From Nitrosomonas ureae (GTDB lineage: Bacteria; Pseudomonadota; Gammaproteobacteria; Burkholderiales; Nitrosomonadaceae): a stretch of 46,771 bases of DNA. Both the position numbers and the translations under genes were made by a program. Below are positions 1 to 8,856 of this stretch, in pieces. The notes beneath the pieces are model-generated. The model was not told the DNA's origin and made no database searches. It saw nothing but the letters and a program-made list of their open reading frames with translations. Numbering within the stretch: the stretch's first letter is position 1; each line of letters begins with the position of its first letter. The stretch lies in assembly GCF_900108305.1 (NCBI RefSeq), contig NZ_FNUX01000024.1, positions 1-46,771 on the forward strand. Direction: 5' to 3'.

Positions 1-333
1 ATCACAAAGCCTCGCCTGCGACTCACCCCTTTAATTCCAGCTTCACGCATCAACCTGCCTACGCGCTTATGATTGACCCTGACTCCACGATCGGCTAGCT
101 CAACGGTAATGTGCGGGGGCGGCCATACGTACAATCGCTTGTACGGTATATGGCCATGATCTGCTCGATCAATCGACAGTTGGTAATGGCCCGTCGGCTG
201 GGTGTGCGTTTTGCCCAGTCATAGTAACCGCTGTGCGATACACCGAGTGTCTCGCATAGAACACGAGCCGGAAATTGGGCCCGGTTTGCCTTGATTAATT
301 GGTACACCTTCCCCATCAATCCTTGTTGTTTGC
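1..333 (-). pseudogene. IS3-family transposase orfB, N-terminal part, frameshifted and cut by the window edge
   Basis: OrfB normally carries the DDE integrase core and is made as an OrfAB fusion by ribosomal frameshifting. The visible part has the HTH_21-type region typical of OrfB (SGYYDWAKR, then TYGRPR). At about 108-115 the frame breaks. Removing two bases from the run reading CGCACATT restores ITVELADRGVRVNHKRVGRL, which is the expected continuation through base 1. The lesion therefore looks like a 2-bp insertion. The catalytic acidic residues would lie outside the window. It overlaps orfA, as usual for the family. Confidence 0.75.
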
Positions 334-636
334 AAACCAGGCCGTAGCCTTTGCCAATATGTCACGCTCCATCTCCACACGCTTGAGCTTCTTACGCAAT
401 TCCAGCAGCTCCTGCCGTTCGTTGGCACTCAAGGAAGCAACACTCGATGTTGCAGCGGAAGCAATTGTCTGGCTTGATCTAATTGGTACACCTGCTGCTC
501 GACACCAAGTTTGTATCGAAGTGTAGTGGCAACCAAATTCCTTGGATAATTGCTTGGGGCATTTGCCTAATGCTACCAATTCCACCATCTGCTGACGAAA
601 CTCAGGTGGGTAAGCAGGTTTGTAGTTTTGTGTCAT
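316..636 (-). CDS. IS3-family transposase OrfA (helix-turn-helix)
   Basis: A 106-residue protein with the HTH_Tnp_1 pattern: PPEFRQQMVELVALG at about residues 10-24, then SKEFGCHYTSIQTWCR as the recognition helix region. A C-terminal leucine-rich coiled coil (ELLELRKKLKRVEMERDIL, about 76-94) is the usual dimerisation element of IS3 OrfA. Its 3' end overlaps orfB by 18 bases, consistent with programmed frameshifting in an A-rich stretch. It binds the IS ends. The gene looks intact, although its partner is broken. Confidence 0.85.
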   Translation of the reverse strand: MTQNYKPAYPPEFRQQMVELVALGKCPKQLSKEFGCHYTSIQTWCRAAGVPIRSSQTIASAATSSVASLSANERQELLELRKKLKRVEMERDILAKATAWFANNKD

Positions 637-866
637 ATTTCTTCTCCTTTAAACAGAACATAATGTGTCCGTTCAAAGGGGGCAACTCCAGTACACAAAC
701 TTAACAACAGGCCAAAAAAGTGCCTGGGTTTTAGGGCGCCTTACGAGATATTCCACGAATTGTCGGGCACAGACGCTGAAAAATTGGTGGGTTATGCACT
801 TATTACTTGAATTCAAGCAACACCTTATCCGGGGGTAAGATCTTTGCCCGCGCCGTTCGCAGCACC

Positions 867-2210
867 TCATAAGACGGCAGCAAAAAGATGCCACTCGCCG
901 GGCACCCCCTTCAACACGTGGGAGCCGCGGTCTATGAATTCAATTCGCGAACCGACCACAAGATCCTTCACGGTACTGGATACCAGGATTTCGCCTGGTC
1001 CGGCCAATGCTGAAACGCGCGCCGCAATGTTTACAGCGATTCCGGCTATGTCATTTGCCATCATCTCAATCTCCCCGGTGTGCAAGCCGCTTCGGATTTC
1101 CAATCCGAGTGAACGCACGGAGTTGCGGATTGCGTCAGCGCAGCAGATGGCTCGTCCCGGACCATCGAACGTCACCAAAAAACCGTCTCCAATCGTCTTG
1201 ATCTCCTTGCCGCGATAACGAGCAAGCTCCATGCGAACGTGATCATCGTGGATGGCGATCAGTTTTTTCCACTTTTCGTCTCCCAAAGCGACTGCGCGCT
1301 CGGTCGATCCGACCACATCGGTGAAAAGCACCGTCGCCAGCACCCGGTCCGTGCTGGGGCCTCGCCGCACCCCAATGAGCTCGGACAGAAAATTTTCAAT
1401 TTGCTGATCTACCGCGTCCAAGTCGCCGCCAAGGGGAAAGTGATCCCCGCCTTCCAGTTCAACGTATCGCGCACCAGGGATGTGCTCGGCAATGTACCGG
1501 CCGTGTCGAACATCCACAAAGGCGTCATGGGCCCGGTGAAGAACCAGAGTGGGGACAAAAATCGTGGGTAATACATGCCGAACGTCCCCTTCAAAGCCCA
1601 TGCGAAGAAGACCTACAGCTGCACCGGGACTCGCGGCCATTCGCTCGTAGCGACCCCACCAGGCGCAAAATTGCTCATCATGCGCCAAGCTCGGTGCAAC
1701 GACGTTCACGGCCGCGCCATCACCCCAATGGGGTTCGAGCGAGGTCAAAAAGCTTTCGAATTCAATCGGATCAAAACCCCAATCGTAATCTGGCGCCTTG
1801 AGAGCGTGCGCCCACGAGCCATACACCACTAAGGCTGTGGTTCGTTCAGGATAGGTCGCGGCAAACAGCATGCACAGGGGCCCGCCCTCGGAAATCCCGT
1901 ATAGAACGGTCCGGCTAGAGCCAACGGCGTCGAGGACCGCATGGAGGTCCTCCATGCGATCTTCAAGCGTTGGCAGGCTTTTCGACGAAACCCGGTCAGA
2001 CAGGCCGGTCCCGCGCTTGTCAACCAAAATGAGGCGACTGAACGATGCCAGCCGGCGAAAGGAGTGAGCCAGCCTCGGCTGCTCCCAGGCCACTTCAAGA
2101 TGGCTGATCCAGCCAGGCACCAATACGAGGTCGATCGGCCCTGCGCCGAGCACCTGGTAGGCAATATGAAATTCGCCGCTCCTGGCATAGTGAACTGATG
2201 GAATTTCCAT
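867..2210 (-). CDS. alpha/beta-hydrolase domain fused to class III adenylate/guanylate cyclase
   Basis: A 447-residue two-domain protein. Residues 1-280 form an alpha/beta hydrolase with nucleophile elbow GISEGG (Ser107) and likely Asp229 and His257 to complete a triad. Residues 285-447 form a class III cyclase homology domain. The metal aspartates are Asp298 (LFTDVVGST) and Asp342 (IGDGF). The purine-specifying pair is Lys338 and Asp387, and the transition-state pair is Asn394 and Arg398 (VNIAAR). All canonical positions are present, so it is probably an active adenylate cyclase. The same domain order occurs in mycobacterial Rv1900c. It would be cytosolic, with no membrane segment. The role of the hydrolase domain, whether sensor or enzyme, is unknown. 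The gene stands alone between IS3-family sequences, suggesting it was carried in. Confidence 0.88.
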   Translation of the reverse strand: MEIPSVHYARSGEFHIAYQVLGAGPIDLVLVPGWISHLEVAWEQPRLAHSFRRLASFSRLILVDKRGTGLSDRVSSKSLPTLEDRMEDLHAVLDAVGSSRTVLYGISEGGPLCMLFAATYPERTTALVVYGSWAHALKAPDYDWGFDPIEFESFLTSLEPHWGDGAAVNVVAPSLAHDEQFCAWWGRYERMAASPGAAVGLLRMGFEGDVRHVLPTIFVPTLVLHRAHDAFVDVRHGRYIAEHIPGARYVELEGGDHFPLGGDLDAVDQQIENFLSELIGVRRGPSTDRVLATVLFTDVVGSTERAVALGDEKWKKLIAIHDDHVRMELARYRGKEIKTIGDGFLVTFDGPGRAICCADAIRNSVRSLGLEIRSGLHTGEIEMMANDIAGIAVNIAARVSALAGPGEILVSSTVKDLVVGSRIEFIDRGSHVLKGVPGEWHLFAAVL

Positions 2211-2213
2211 GGC

Positions 2214-3540
<1,327 letters not shown>

Positions 3541-3933
3541 TGCGCTTCATCCCTCGCGGTAAAAATATCTTGTAGGTACAATAAAATAGACAATATTTCC
3601 CTAAAAATAATGATAACATAAAACCACAAAACGTCTTTGTTGTTTCTTAATGCCGGGGTAAAAAATTCAAACCCGAAGAGATTGGAGATGAATCTATCGA
3701 ATATCATATTGAGTGTCAACAACACCGAGCATTTACAAGAACTCCCTACCAAACCAGGATCACCCGGTAGTTCGTTCACATTGGTACGCGTGGGGCCGGT
3801 GGTAACCAGGTCATCGAGTTGTTCTGTAAATAGCGGAGATGGGATGGACGCCTCCCTCCCATCTCAGTCATTGACAGTAAACCAGGCAGCTTTAATTCTA
3901 AATTCAGAGCAATGCTTTAACGACAAGCACTAG
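3541..3933. other. Intergenic stretch with no convincing gene; possible remnant coding DNA
   Basis: No intact gene is evident. A minus-strand open stretch (GTG at 3779 to 3522, 85 codons) would encode a membrane-like peptide with a hydrophobic segment near VLWFYVIIIFREILSILLYL, but its start is weak and it runs into the DUF4062 gene. The frame continues upstream as LDDLVTTGPTRTNVNELPG, which resembles the TGPTGTNV motif of MOFRL-type glycerate 2-kinases, so part of this DNA may be a chromosomal gene remnant. Confidence 0.35.
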
Positions 3934-5220
3934 TCATTTTGTAACACAGATCAACTCTTCCCAGTCAGTCGTATAGTTCTGGCTTTTATTGCTGCGTCTC
4001 ATTAGCCAGTTTTTTGTAATACCTTCGGAAGCTAATCTGATGGTTCCTCTGCCAATCCGGACATTTATAGTATCGATCACGCTCATGACTTCAGTCTTTT
4101 TGCTGATCGGTGATAAGCCGAATAAATCCGTCTGCCGGGTTTGGGCATCTACTAATCCGCTGAGCATAACCCCGGCTTTTTGATATTGATAACGCCGCCG
4201 ATAAATTTTACGTAATCCCCATATGGCAGCCTTGGTTAACACGATCGTGCTTGCTGTTTGAGGGGATAGAGAAACCCTAAATGCATTTGCATAATTTTCT
4301 TCAGGTTTATTAAAACGACTGGTATTGATGAACACCGTGATTGCTCCGGCGTACGAATTCTGTCGCCGCAATTTCTCAGCGGCATGGCGGGTATATAAGG
4401 ATACAGCTTCTTCCAGGCTTGCTAAATCAGTCACCTTGATCCCAAACGAACGTGAAGAAACGATTTCTTTCTTTGCCGGAGATACTTCTTCCAACTCTAT
4501 GCATGGTGTACCGTTTAATTCTCGGATCATTTTCTCCATCACCACCGAGAATCTGCTGCGCATGCTGGGAATGGACGCCTGCTTTAGATCAGATACTGTA
4601 AAAATATTCATGGCATTTAGTTTTGGTGCTAGTTTTCTCCCGATGCCCCATAACTCCCCTATTTCGATACGTTCAAACCATTCCTCCTGCTGGAATGATG
4701 TCATGCTGCTCAGATCGCATACGCCGTTGAATTGCGGCTGTTTCTTAGCGAGATGATTAGCCAACTTGGATAGTGTTTTTGTCGCACCTATTCCCACGCA
4801 CACCGGTAGTCCCGTCCATTGCTTAATTCGTTGACGAATAAGCTGGCCATAGAGAGTCAGGTTTCTTGTTCTAAACCCCGTGAGATCAAGAAAACATTCA
4901 TCGATGGAATAGATTTCCTGATTGGGACTGAACATTGCCAGAATACTCATGACGCGATTGCTCATGTCGGCATACAAGGTATAGTTGGATGAATAAGCGA
5001 TGATTCCGTGTTTCCTTGCCAGGTCTTTGAGTTGAAACCACGGTTGACCCATTTTGACGCCCAGCGCCTTAACTTCATTGCTTCTCGCGACTGCGCAGCC
5101 GTCATTATTGGATAGCACCACGACCGGCCTGTCTTCCAGTTGAGGGTTGAATACCCGTTCACAACTGACATAGAAATTGTTGACATCGATCAGCGCAATG
5201 GAACGGTTGTTAGTATCCAT
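3934..5220 (-). CDS. umuC: UmuC-like translesion DNA polymerase (Pol V catalytic subunit)
   Basis: A 428-residue Y-family polymerase. It copies past DNA lesions together with processed UmuD. The palm carries Asp12 ([14 protein letters not shown]) and the Asp107-Glu108 pair in [11 protein letters not shown]. The helix-hairpin-helix thumb region ([13 protein letters not shown]) is near residues 190-202, and the little-finger and UmuC C-terminal regions follow. Length is normal for UmuC (about 420). Its start overlaps the end of the upstream exonuclease/GIY-YIG gene by 11 bases, so the two are translationally coupled in an operon that begins with umuD. Confidence 0.93.
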   Translation of the reverse strand: MDTNNRSIALIDVNNFYVSCERVFNPQLEDRPVVVLSNNDGCAVARSNEVKALGVKMGQPWFQLKDLARKHGIIAYSSNYTLYADMSNRVMSILAMFSPNQEIYSIDECFLDLTGFRTRNLTLYGQLIRQRIKQWTGLPVCVGIGATKTLSKLANHLAKKQPQFNGVCDLSSMTSFQQEEWFERIEIGELWGIGRKLAPKLNAMNIFTVSDLKQASIPSMRSRFSVVMEKMIRELNGTPCIELEEVSPAKKEIVSSRSFGIKVTDLASLEEAVSLYTRHAAEKLRRQNSYAGAITVFINTSRFNKPEENYANAFRVSLSPQTASTIVLTKAAIWGLRKIYRRRYQYQKAGVMLSGLVDAQTRQTDLFGLSPISKKTEVMSVIDTINVRIGRGTIRLASEGITKNWLMRRSNKSQNYTTDWEELICVTK

Positions 5221-6604
5221 GTAGCGTTATGACCTCCACTTGCTTCCGGTTCAGGAATTTCAGCAGATAGCGGTAGGTATCCCGGTCAAAACAGGGACGT
5301 GCTGATAATTCATCCAATTCCTGATGATCTTTGACGCTACCCAGATGGCACCACTGATCAAAGACGTGAATTTCCGTGATGTCATAGTCCGGGTTGTGTT
5401 CCCGGATGCCAATACGGCCAGCATATGGCCATGCCAGCAACTTATATTGGCTTAATGCAGTGAGTAGGCGCAGCCAATGTGACTCGGCGGATTCGAGGCC
5501 CGCGCACAAGCCCTTGCAATGTTTTAATTGATGCGCAAAACACACACCGGAGCCTTTTTCCAGCCCCAATGCTTTATCGCATAGCCCGTACTCGTCGGCC
5601 AACTTGTTTAAGACCTCCAAAGCCTGCCGTTTGGTTTTGAAAGTGCCATATACATTTTCTGTGGCACGCCAGTCGATGTCGCTGTCATTGATCAAGGTCA
5701 GCAGAGGCTTGGCCTTGGGGTCGCTCGATACTTGCCAGGCACAGAGTTGCCGCTCGCGCCTGAGCTGCCGGTTATGAATGGGTTGGTATGCCTTGATCAG
5801 GCGAGATTCCAGTAACAATGCGCCGAGTTCACCGCTGGTGATGCGGTATTCGACTCGCTTGATTTCTTGTGCGATACGCATTTCTTTGGCTGAACGATGA
5901 TCACCCTGGAAGTGGTTAAATACCCGGTACCGCAATGAAACACTTTTGCCGACATACAGTAATGCGCTATTGCCATGGAATAAATAAACACCGCACGTCT
6001 CCGGAATGGTATGGACATCCAGATGATCGAGGCCCGTTGGAATCGCTTGCTGCTTCAGGAGTGTCCGTGCGGTTTCCTGAACCGTCGATTCTCCCAGTTC
6101 ACGAATCGCGACATTGATGAATGCCGCCATCATTTCCGTATCGTCCATAGCGCGGTGGCGCTGGTTACAGACTAGCTGGAACCTATCGATAATGGCATCG
6201 AGGCTATGTGAATGATGCTCTGGATAGAGTTTTCTCGAAAGTTTGACTGTGCACAGCAATTTCTTTTGAAAGGTAATACCGATGCGCTTGAATTCGTTTT
6301 TGAGAAAACCATAATCGAAACGCACATTGTGCGCGCACAATACTGCCTGATCGAGCCATTGCAGCAGCGTTTCACACACTTGAGCAAAAGTAGGCGCATG
6401 ATTGACCATGTCCTGGGTGATTCCAGTGAGTCGCTGAATGAAAGGCGAGATATTGACTTCAGGATTGATGAGCGTATTCCAGCGGCCGATTTCAACGCCG
6501 TTCTCATAACGGATCAAGCCGATTTCAGTGATGCAATCCTGGGTTGGGGTGGCTCCTGTCGTTTCCAGATCCAGCAACACATAACACGGCAATAACGTAC
6601 TCAT
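5210..6604 (-). CDS. DEDDh 3'-5' exonuclease fused to a UvrC-type GIY-YIG endonuclease
   Basis: A 464-residue fusion. Residues 8-175 are a DnaQ-like exonuclease: Exo I is [11 protein letters not shown] (Asp12, Glu14), Exo II is [12 protein letters not shown] and Exo III is HRAMDDTE. Residues about 200-285 are a GIY-YIG domain like UvrC/Cho ([20 protein letters not shown], with downstream Arg and Glu in [13 protein letters not shown]). The C-terminal part has cysteines ([17 protein letters not shown]). The family is known as an exonuclease/UvrC-like fusion, and its substrate is not settled. It is wedged between umuD (4-base ATGA overlap) and umuC (11-base overlap), implying a role in lesion excision or proofreading coupled to Pol V. 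Confidence 0.88.
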   Translation of the reverse strand: MSTLLPCYVLLDLETTGATPTQDCITEIGLIRYENGVEIGRWNTLINPEVNISPFIQRLTGITQDMVNHAPTFAQVCETLLQWLDQAVLCAHNVRFDYGFLKNEFKRIGITFQKKLLCTVKLSRKLYPEHHSHSLDAIIDRFQLVCNQRHRAMDDTEMMAAFINVAIRELGESTVQETARTLLKQQAIPTGLDHLDVHTIPETCGVYLFHGNSALLYVGKSVSLRYRVFNHFQGDHRSAKEMRIAQEIKRVEYRITSGELGALLLESRLIKAYQPIHNRQLRRERQLCAWQVSSDPKAKPLLTLINDSDIDWRATENVYGTFKTKRQALEVLNKLADEYGLCDKALGLEKGSGVCFAHQLKHCKGLCAGLESAESHWLRLLTALSQYKLLAWPYAGRIGIREHNPDYDITEIHVFDQWCHLGSVKDHQELDELSARPCFDRDTYRYLLKFLNRKQVEVITLHGY

Positions 6605-7206
6605 TTAAAGCGGCGGAATGATCCTATGACGACACCGAAAATCTCAAATTGCGTATCGGGACAAATGTAAATGGGCCGGTAAACGCCCGATGAATTGGCT
6701 GGCATCAGCCGTGGCATTTTGTTTGCCCCTTGATCAAGGATTTTGATCGTAAATTCACGATCCACTACGGCCAATACAATATCGCCGATACTGGGCGTTT
6801 TGGAGCGATCCACGACCACTTTATCACCCGGCAGCAAACCGACATCGATCATCGACTCTCCCTTGATCGTGACGAAGAACGTTGAAGCGGCGTGATCGAT
6901 CATAAATTCGCTGATATCAAGGCGCTTCTCGACATAATCATCAGCGGGACTTGGAAAACCAGCAGCAACCTTGGTGGAAAATAGGGGAAGCCTGATTGGT
7001 TGCTCGTTGATGACAGGAGTGAAGATATCATCCATATTAACTGTTTCGAGATCACTTTCTGTTCTTTTGCGCTGATAAGCATCCAGAAAGCTTTTGACAG
7101 TAACTCCCTGACTTTGCGGTATACGCACTGTAACAGTTGGTTCGCCATATTTGCCCTGGCCACGCGGCCTGCCGGCATTTTCTCGTTTTCCGCCTCGATT
7201 TGACAT
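6601..7206 (-). CDS. umuD: UmuD-like S24 peptidase (LexA family self-cleaving)
   Basis: A 201-residue protein. RecA-stimulated self-cleavage converts UmuD to the active partner of UmuC. The cleavage site is Ala82-Gly83 in KVAAGFPSPADDYVE. The catalytic dyad is Ser118 (KGESMIDVGL) and Lys155 (EFTIKIL). The basic N-terminal extension, with GGKRENAGRPRGQGKYGEPT, is longer than in E. coli UmuD (139 aa) and may bind DNA, as in the larger UmuD variants of plasmids. It is the first gene of the umuD-exo-umuC operon. I do not see a canonical CTGT-N8-ACAG LexA box directly upstream. Confidence 0.9.
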   Translation of the reverse strand: MSNRGGKRENAGRPRGQGKYGEPTVTVRIPQSQGVTVKSFLDAYQRKRTESDLETVNMDDIFTPVINEQPIRLPLFSTKVAAGFPSPADDYVEKRLDISEFMIDHAASTFFVTIKGESMIDVGLLPGDKVVVDRSKTPSIGDIVLAVVDREFTIKILDQGANKMPRLMPANSSGVYRPIYICPDTQFEIFGVVIGSFRRFK

Positions 7207-7240
7207 GTTCGAATGACTCCATATTGAAATTCGTGACGAT

Positions 7241-7270
7241 ATTCAAACACACCATCATCAACCATGTCAA
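7241..7270 (-). promoter_or_regulatory. Possible promoter of the umuD operon
   Basis: On the minus strand a perfect -35 (TTGACA, 7270-7265) is followed after 18 bases by a weak -10 (TTGAAT, 7246-7241), 35 bases before the umuD start. No LexA-type palindrome overlaps it, so SOS control, if present, uses another site or a divergent LexA box. Confidence 0.3.
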
Positions 7271-7306
7271 ATGTACAAAACGCTCTACACTCATGCCATT
7301 GAAATA

Positions 7307-7720
7307 TTACTGATCTTTTAATCGTACTAATCTTGGCCAGCGATCATGTATCCAGGCATATTCTGATGGTGTATCGATCGTCACCACATAAACCCGAGTT
7401 TCTTTGTCTCTTTCGGCCAATAATCCCTGAATCACCATTCGCTTATCCAGTTCTATCCAATGGGATTGACTACCATGGTCTTTTTCCATGAACTGGTCAG
7501 CGGCAATTAAAATCGGTCTCGGGTGCCAGGGCTTCCATTTACCATTTTTGATGGAATTTAGTCGCGCCCAACCGCCATTCGGAAATTTACCGATGGCTTC
7601 ATCCTTGCGTCTGCCCCACGTTATCCAGGTAATATTGCCATCTCGTAAACGAACAGGTAAGCGCGCATCCGGTTGCGGGAAATAAATCTTCTGATCCTGG
7701 TATTCAATCCCGCCACACAT
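7307..7720 (-). CDS. Short HMCES/YedK-like SRAP protein (abasic-site shield)
   Basis: A 137-residue SRAP-family protein. Family members crosslink covalently through Cys2 to abasic sites in single-stranded DNA. The sequence starts MCGG, so Met removal would expose Cys2. Likely partners are Asn55 (ARLNSI), Glu79 (DQFMEKD) and His125 (WIHDRWP), which correspond to the catalytic Asn, Glu and His of HMCES. Full-length YedK is about 220 residues; this one lacks internal segments but keeps the active-site blocks in order. It lies between umuD and radC-like genes, on the same strand. Its compact size suggests a plasmid-specific subgroup. Confidence 0.8.
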   Translation of the reverse strand: MCGGIEYQDQKIYFPQPDARLPVRLRDGNITWITWGRRKDEAIGKFPNGGWARLNSIKNGKWKPWHPRPILIAADQFMEKDHGSQSHWIELDKRMVIQGLLAERDKETRVYVVTIDTPSEYAWIHDRWPRLVRLKDQ

Positions 7721-7734
7721 AACTATCCCGCCCG

Positions 7735-8847
7735 TTACCTACTGAGTCCTCTGCCCCTTGGGTATTTGACCAGTGCGGCATCTTCCTTCACTAAGGTTCT
7801 GGGCTTCCTAAAAATGGCGCTTATTTCACCGGGTATTGACGTAAATAACCCTTCTTCTCGCAATGAACGATAATCAGAGCCCTCTATGGTTAGCACATCT
7901 TTTAGTATGCCAGCTTCACAGGCTTTAGATAATACTGAGTGTCTGTAATCATTGGCATTCGTGATGGCAAATACCGTATTGACGCCAGAATTACGTGCAA
8001 AATTTTGTAGTCGCGCCAGAAGCAGATTGTGAGGGCGATTAAGTACCGATAAGGGTAACTCACTTAGCGACAATACAAAACCTGTTGCACTGATGCCTAT
8101 CAAGTTAAAAAACTGATCCCGCTTTTTTAAAGCATGGCCTATCTTTGCCAGATCCTCCGGTGAGGCTATTTTCTCCAACAGCAGCTCATGACTTTTATAA
8201 TGATTATTCTGATAACCCCCTGCCTGATCCCCCATCCAATTCACAAAATCGACATGACCGTCTTTATCAATGACGCTATATTGACTGGTATTGATAACCA
8301 CATGACCTTTGAAACCCGAAACAATGGATGCCAGTATTTCTGTGAGCCTGACATCATCACTCGATGGCGTAGCGTTACCCGATGGGTGGTTATGCAATAA
8401 CCAGTAACCATCTGCTTTAACATGACGTCTAGTTTTTTCTACCAAAACACCCAGTTCATGTTTGGCATGTCCAATCTTTTCCAAATAGACTGCACCCGGC
8501 AATCTGGAACTCACAGCAGTATGATGAATAATGCGATTCATACGGGTATAGAAGATTCTCAGCGTCTCATAACGCGGATCACGCAGTATTTGCGCCATCA
8601 CTGCCAGATCATGACCTGACTTAATGGGCTGATTCAGGAAGATAGTTCCTCCTTTTTCTCGAAAGTCTTTTGGGAAATCGCAACCCAGTAAGGTGCCACC
8701 TGCCCATCGAGCATGAGCTTCAAGCAGTTCTGTATAGGCGCATCGACCTGCTTCCTTTTGCTTTTCGGTAGTACCGGGACGAGTCTCAATATTTTCATAA
8801 AGATCACCTTCATCAGGATGAGATGGGGTTCCTGAAATCTTCAGCAT
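7735..8847 (-). CDS. RadC-like JAB/MPN-domain protein
   Basis: A 370-residue protein. The centre carries the RadC-type JAB metal motif HNHPSGNATPSSDD (His152, His154 and a distal Asp at about 164-165). RadC-like proteins are common on conjugative elements and next to anti-restriction genes, but no biochemical role is established. The protein is longer than chromosomal RadC (about 220) and lacks its N-terminal helix-hairpin-helix. The first 100 residues and the C-terminal 150 residues do not resemble anything I can name; the C-terminal part (residues about 235-340) looks like a folded alpha/beta domain. It ends 15 bases before the HMCES-like gene starts and follows the ArdC gene by 9 bases. 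Confidence 0.75.
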   Translation of the reverse strand: MLKISGTPSHPDEGDLYENIETRPGTTEKQKEAGRCAYTELLEAHARWAGGTLLGCDFPKDFREKGGTIFLNQPIKSGHDLAVMAQILRDPRYETLRIFYTRMNRIIHHTAVSSRLPGAVYLEKIGHAKHELGVLVEKTRRHVKADGYWLLHNHPSGNATPSSDDVRLTEILASIVSGFKGHVVINTSQYSVIDKDGHVDFVNWMGDQAGGYQNNHYKSHELLLEKIASPEDLAKIGHALKKRDQFFNLIGISATGFVLSLSELPLSVLNRPHNLLLARLQNFARNSGVNTVFAITNANDYRHSVLSKACEAGILKDVLTIEGSDYRSLREEGLFTSIPGEISAIFRKPRTLVKEDAALVKYPRGRGLSR

Positions 8848-8856
8848 ATTATAAGA

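Larger units (their letters stand above)
1..690 (-). mobile_element. IS3-family insertion sequence, cut by the window edge
   Basis: Two overlapping minus-strand reading frames have the orfA/orfB layout of the IS3 family. The outer end is probably near 660-690, just upstream of orfA, but I see only one end so no inverted repeat can be paired. The other end lies outside the window. orfB carries a frameshift, so this copy is probably inactive unless that base change is a sequencing error. Confidence 0.75.

Noticed and set aside
691..866. Minus-strand coding-like stretch between the first IS and the cyclase gene
   Set aside because: It reads ARQFVEYLVRRPKTQALF in one frame, which looks transposase-like, but it is too short and I cannot name a family.
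7207..7306. LexA box upstream of umuD
   Set aside because: A loosely symmetric TGTA-N10-TACA stretch at about 7282-7299 was considered, but its spacing does not fit CTGT-N8-ACAG.
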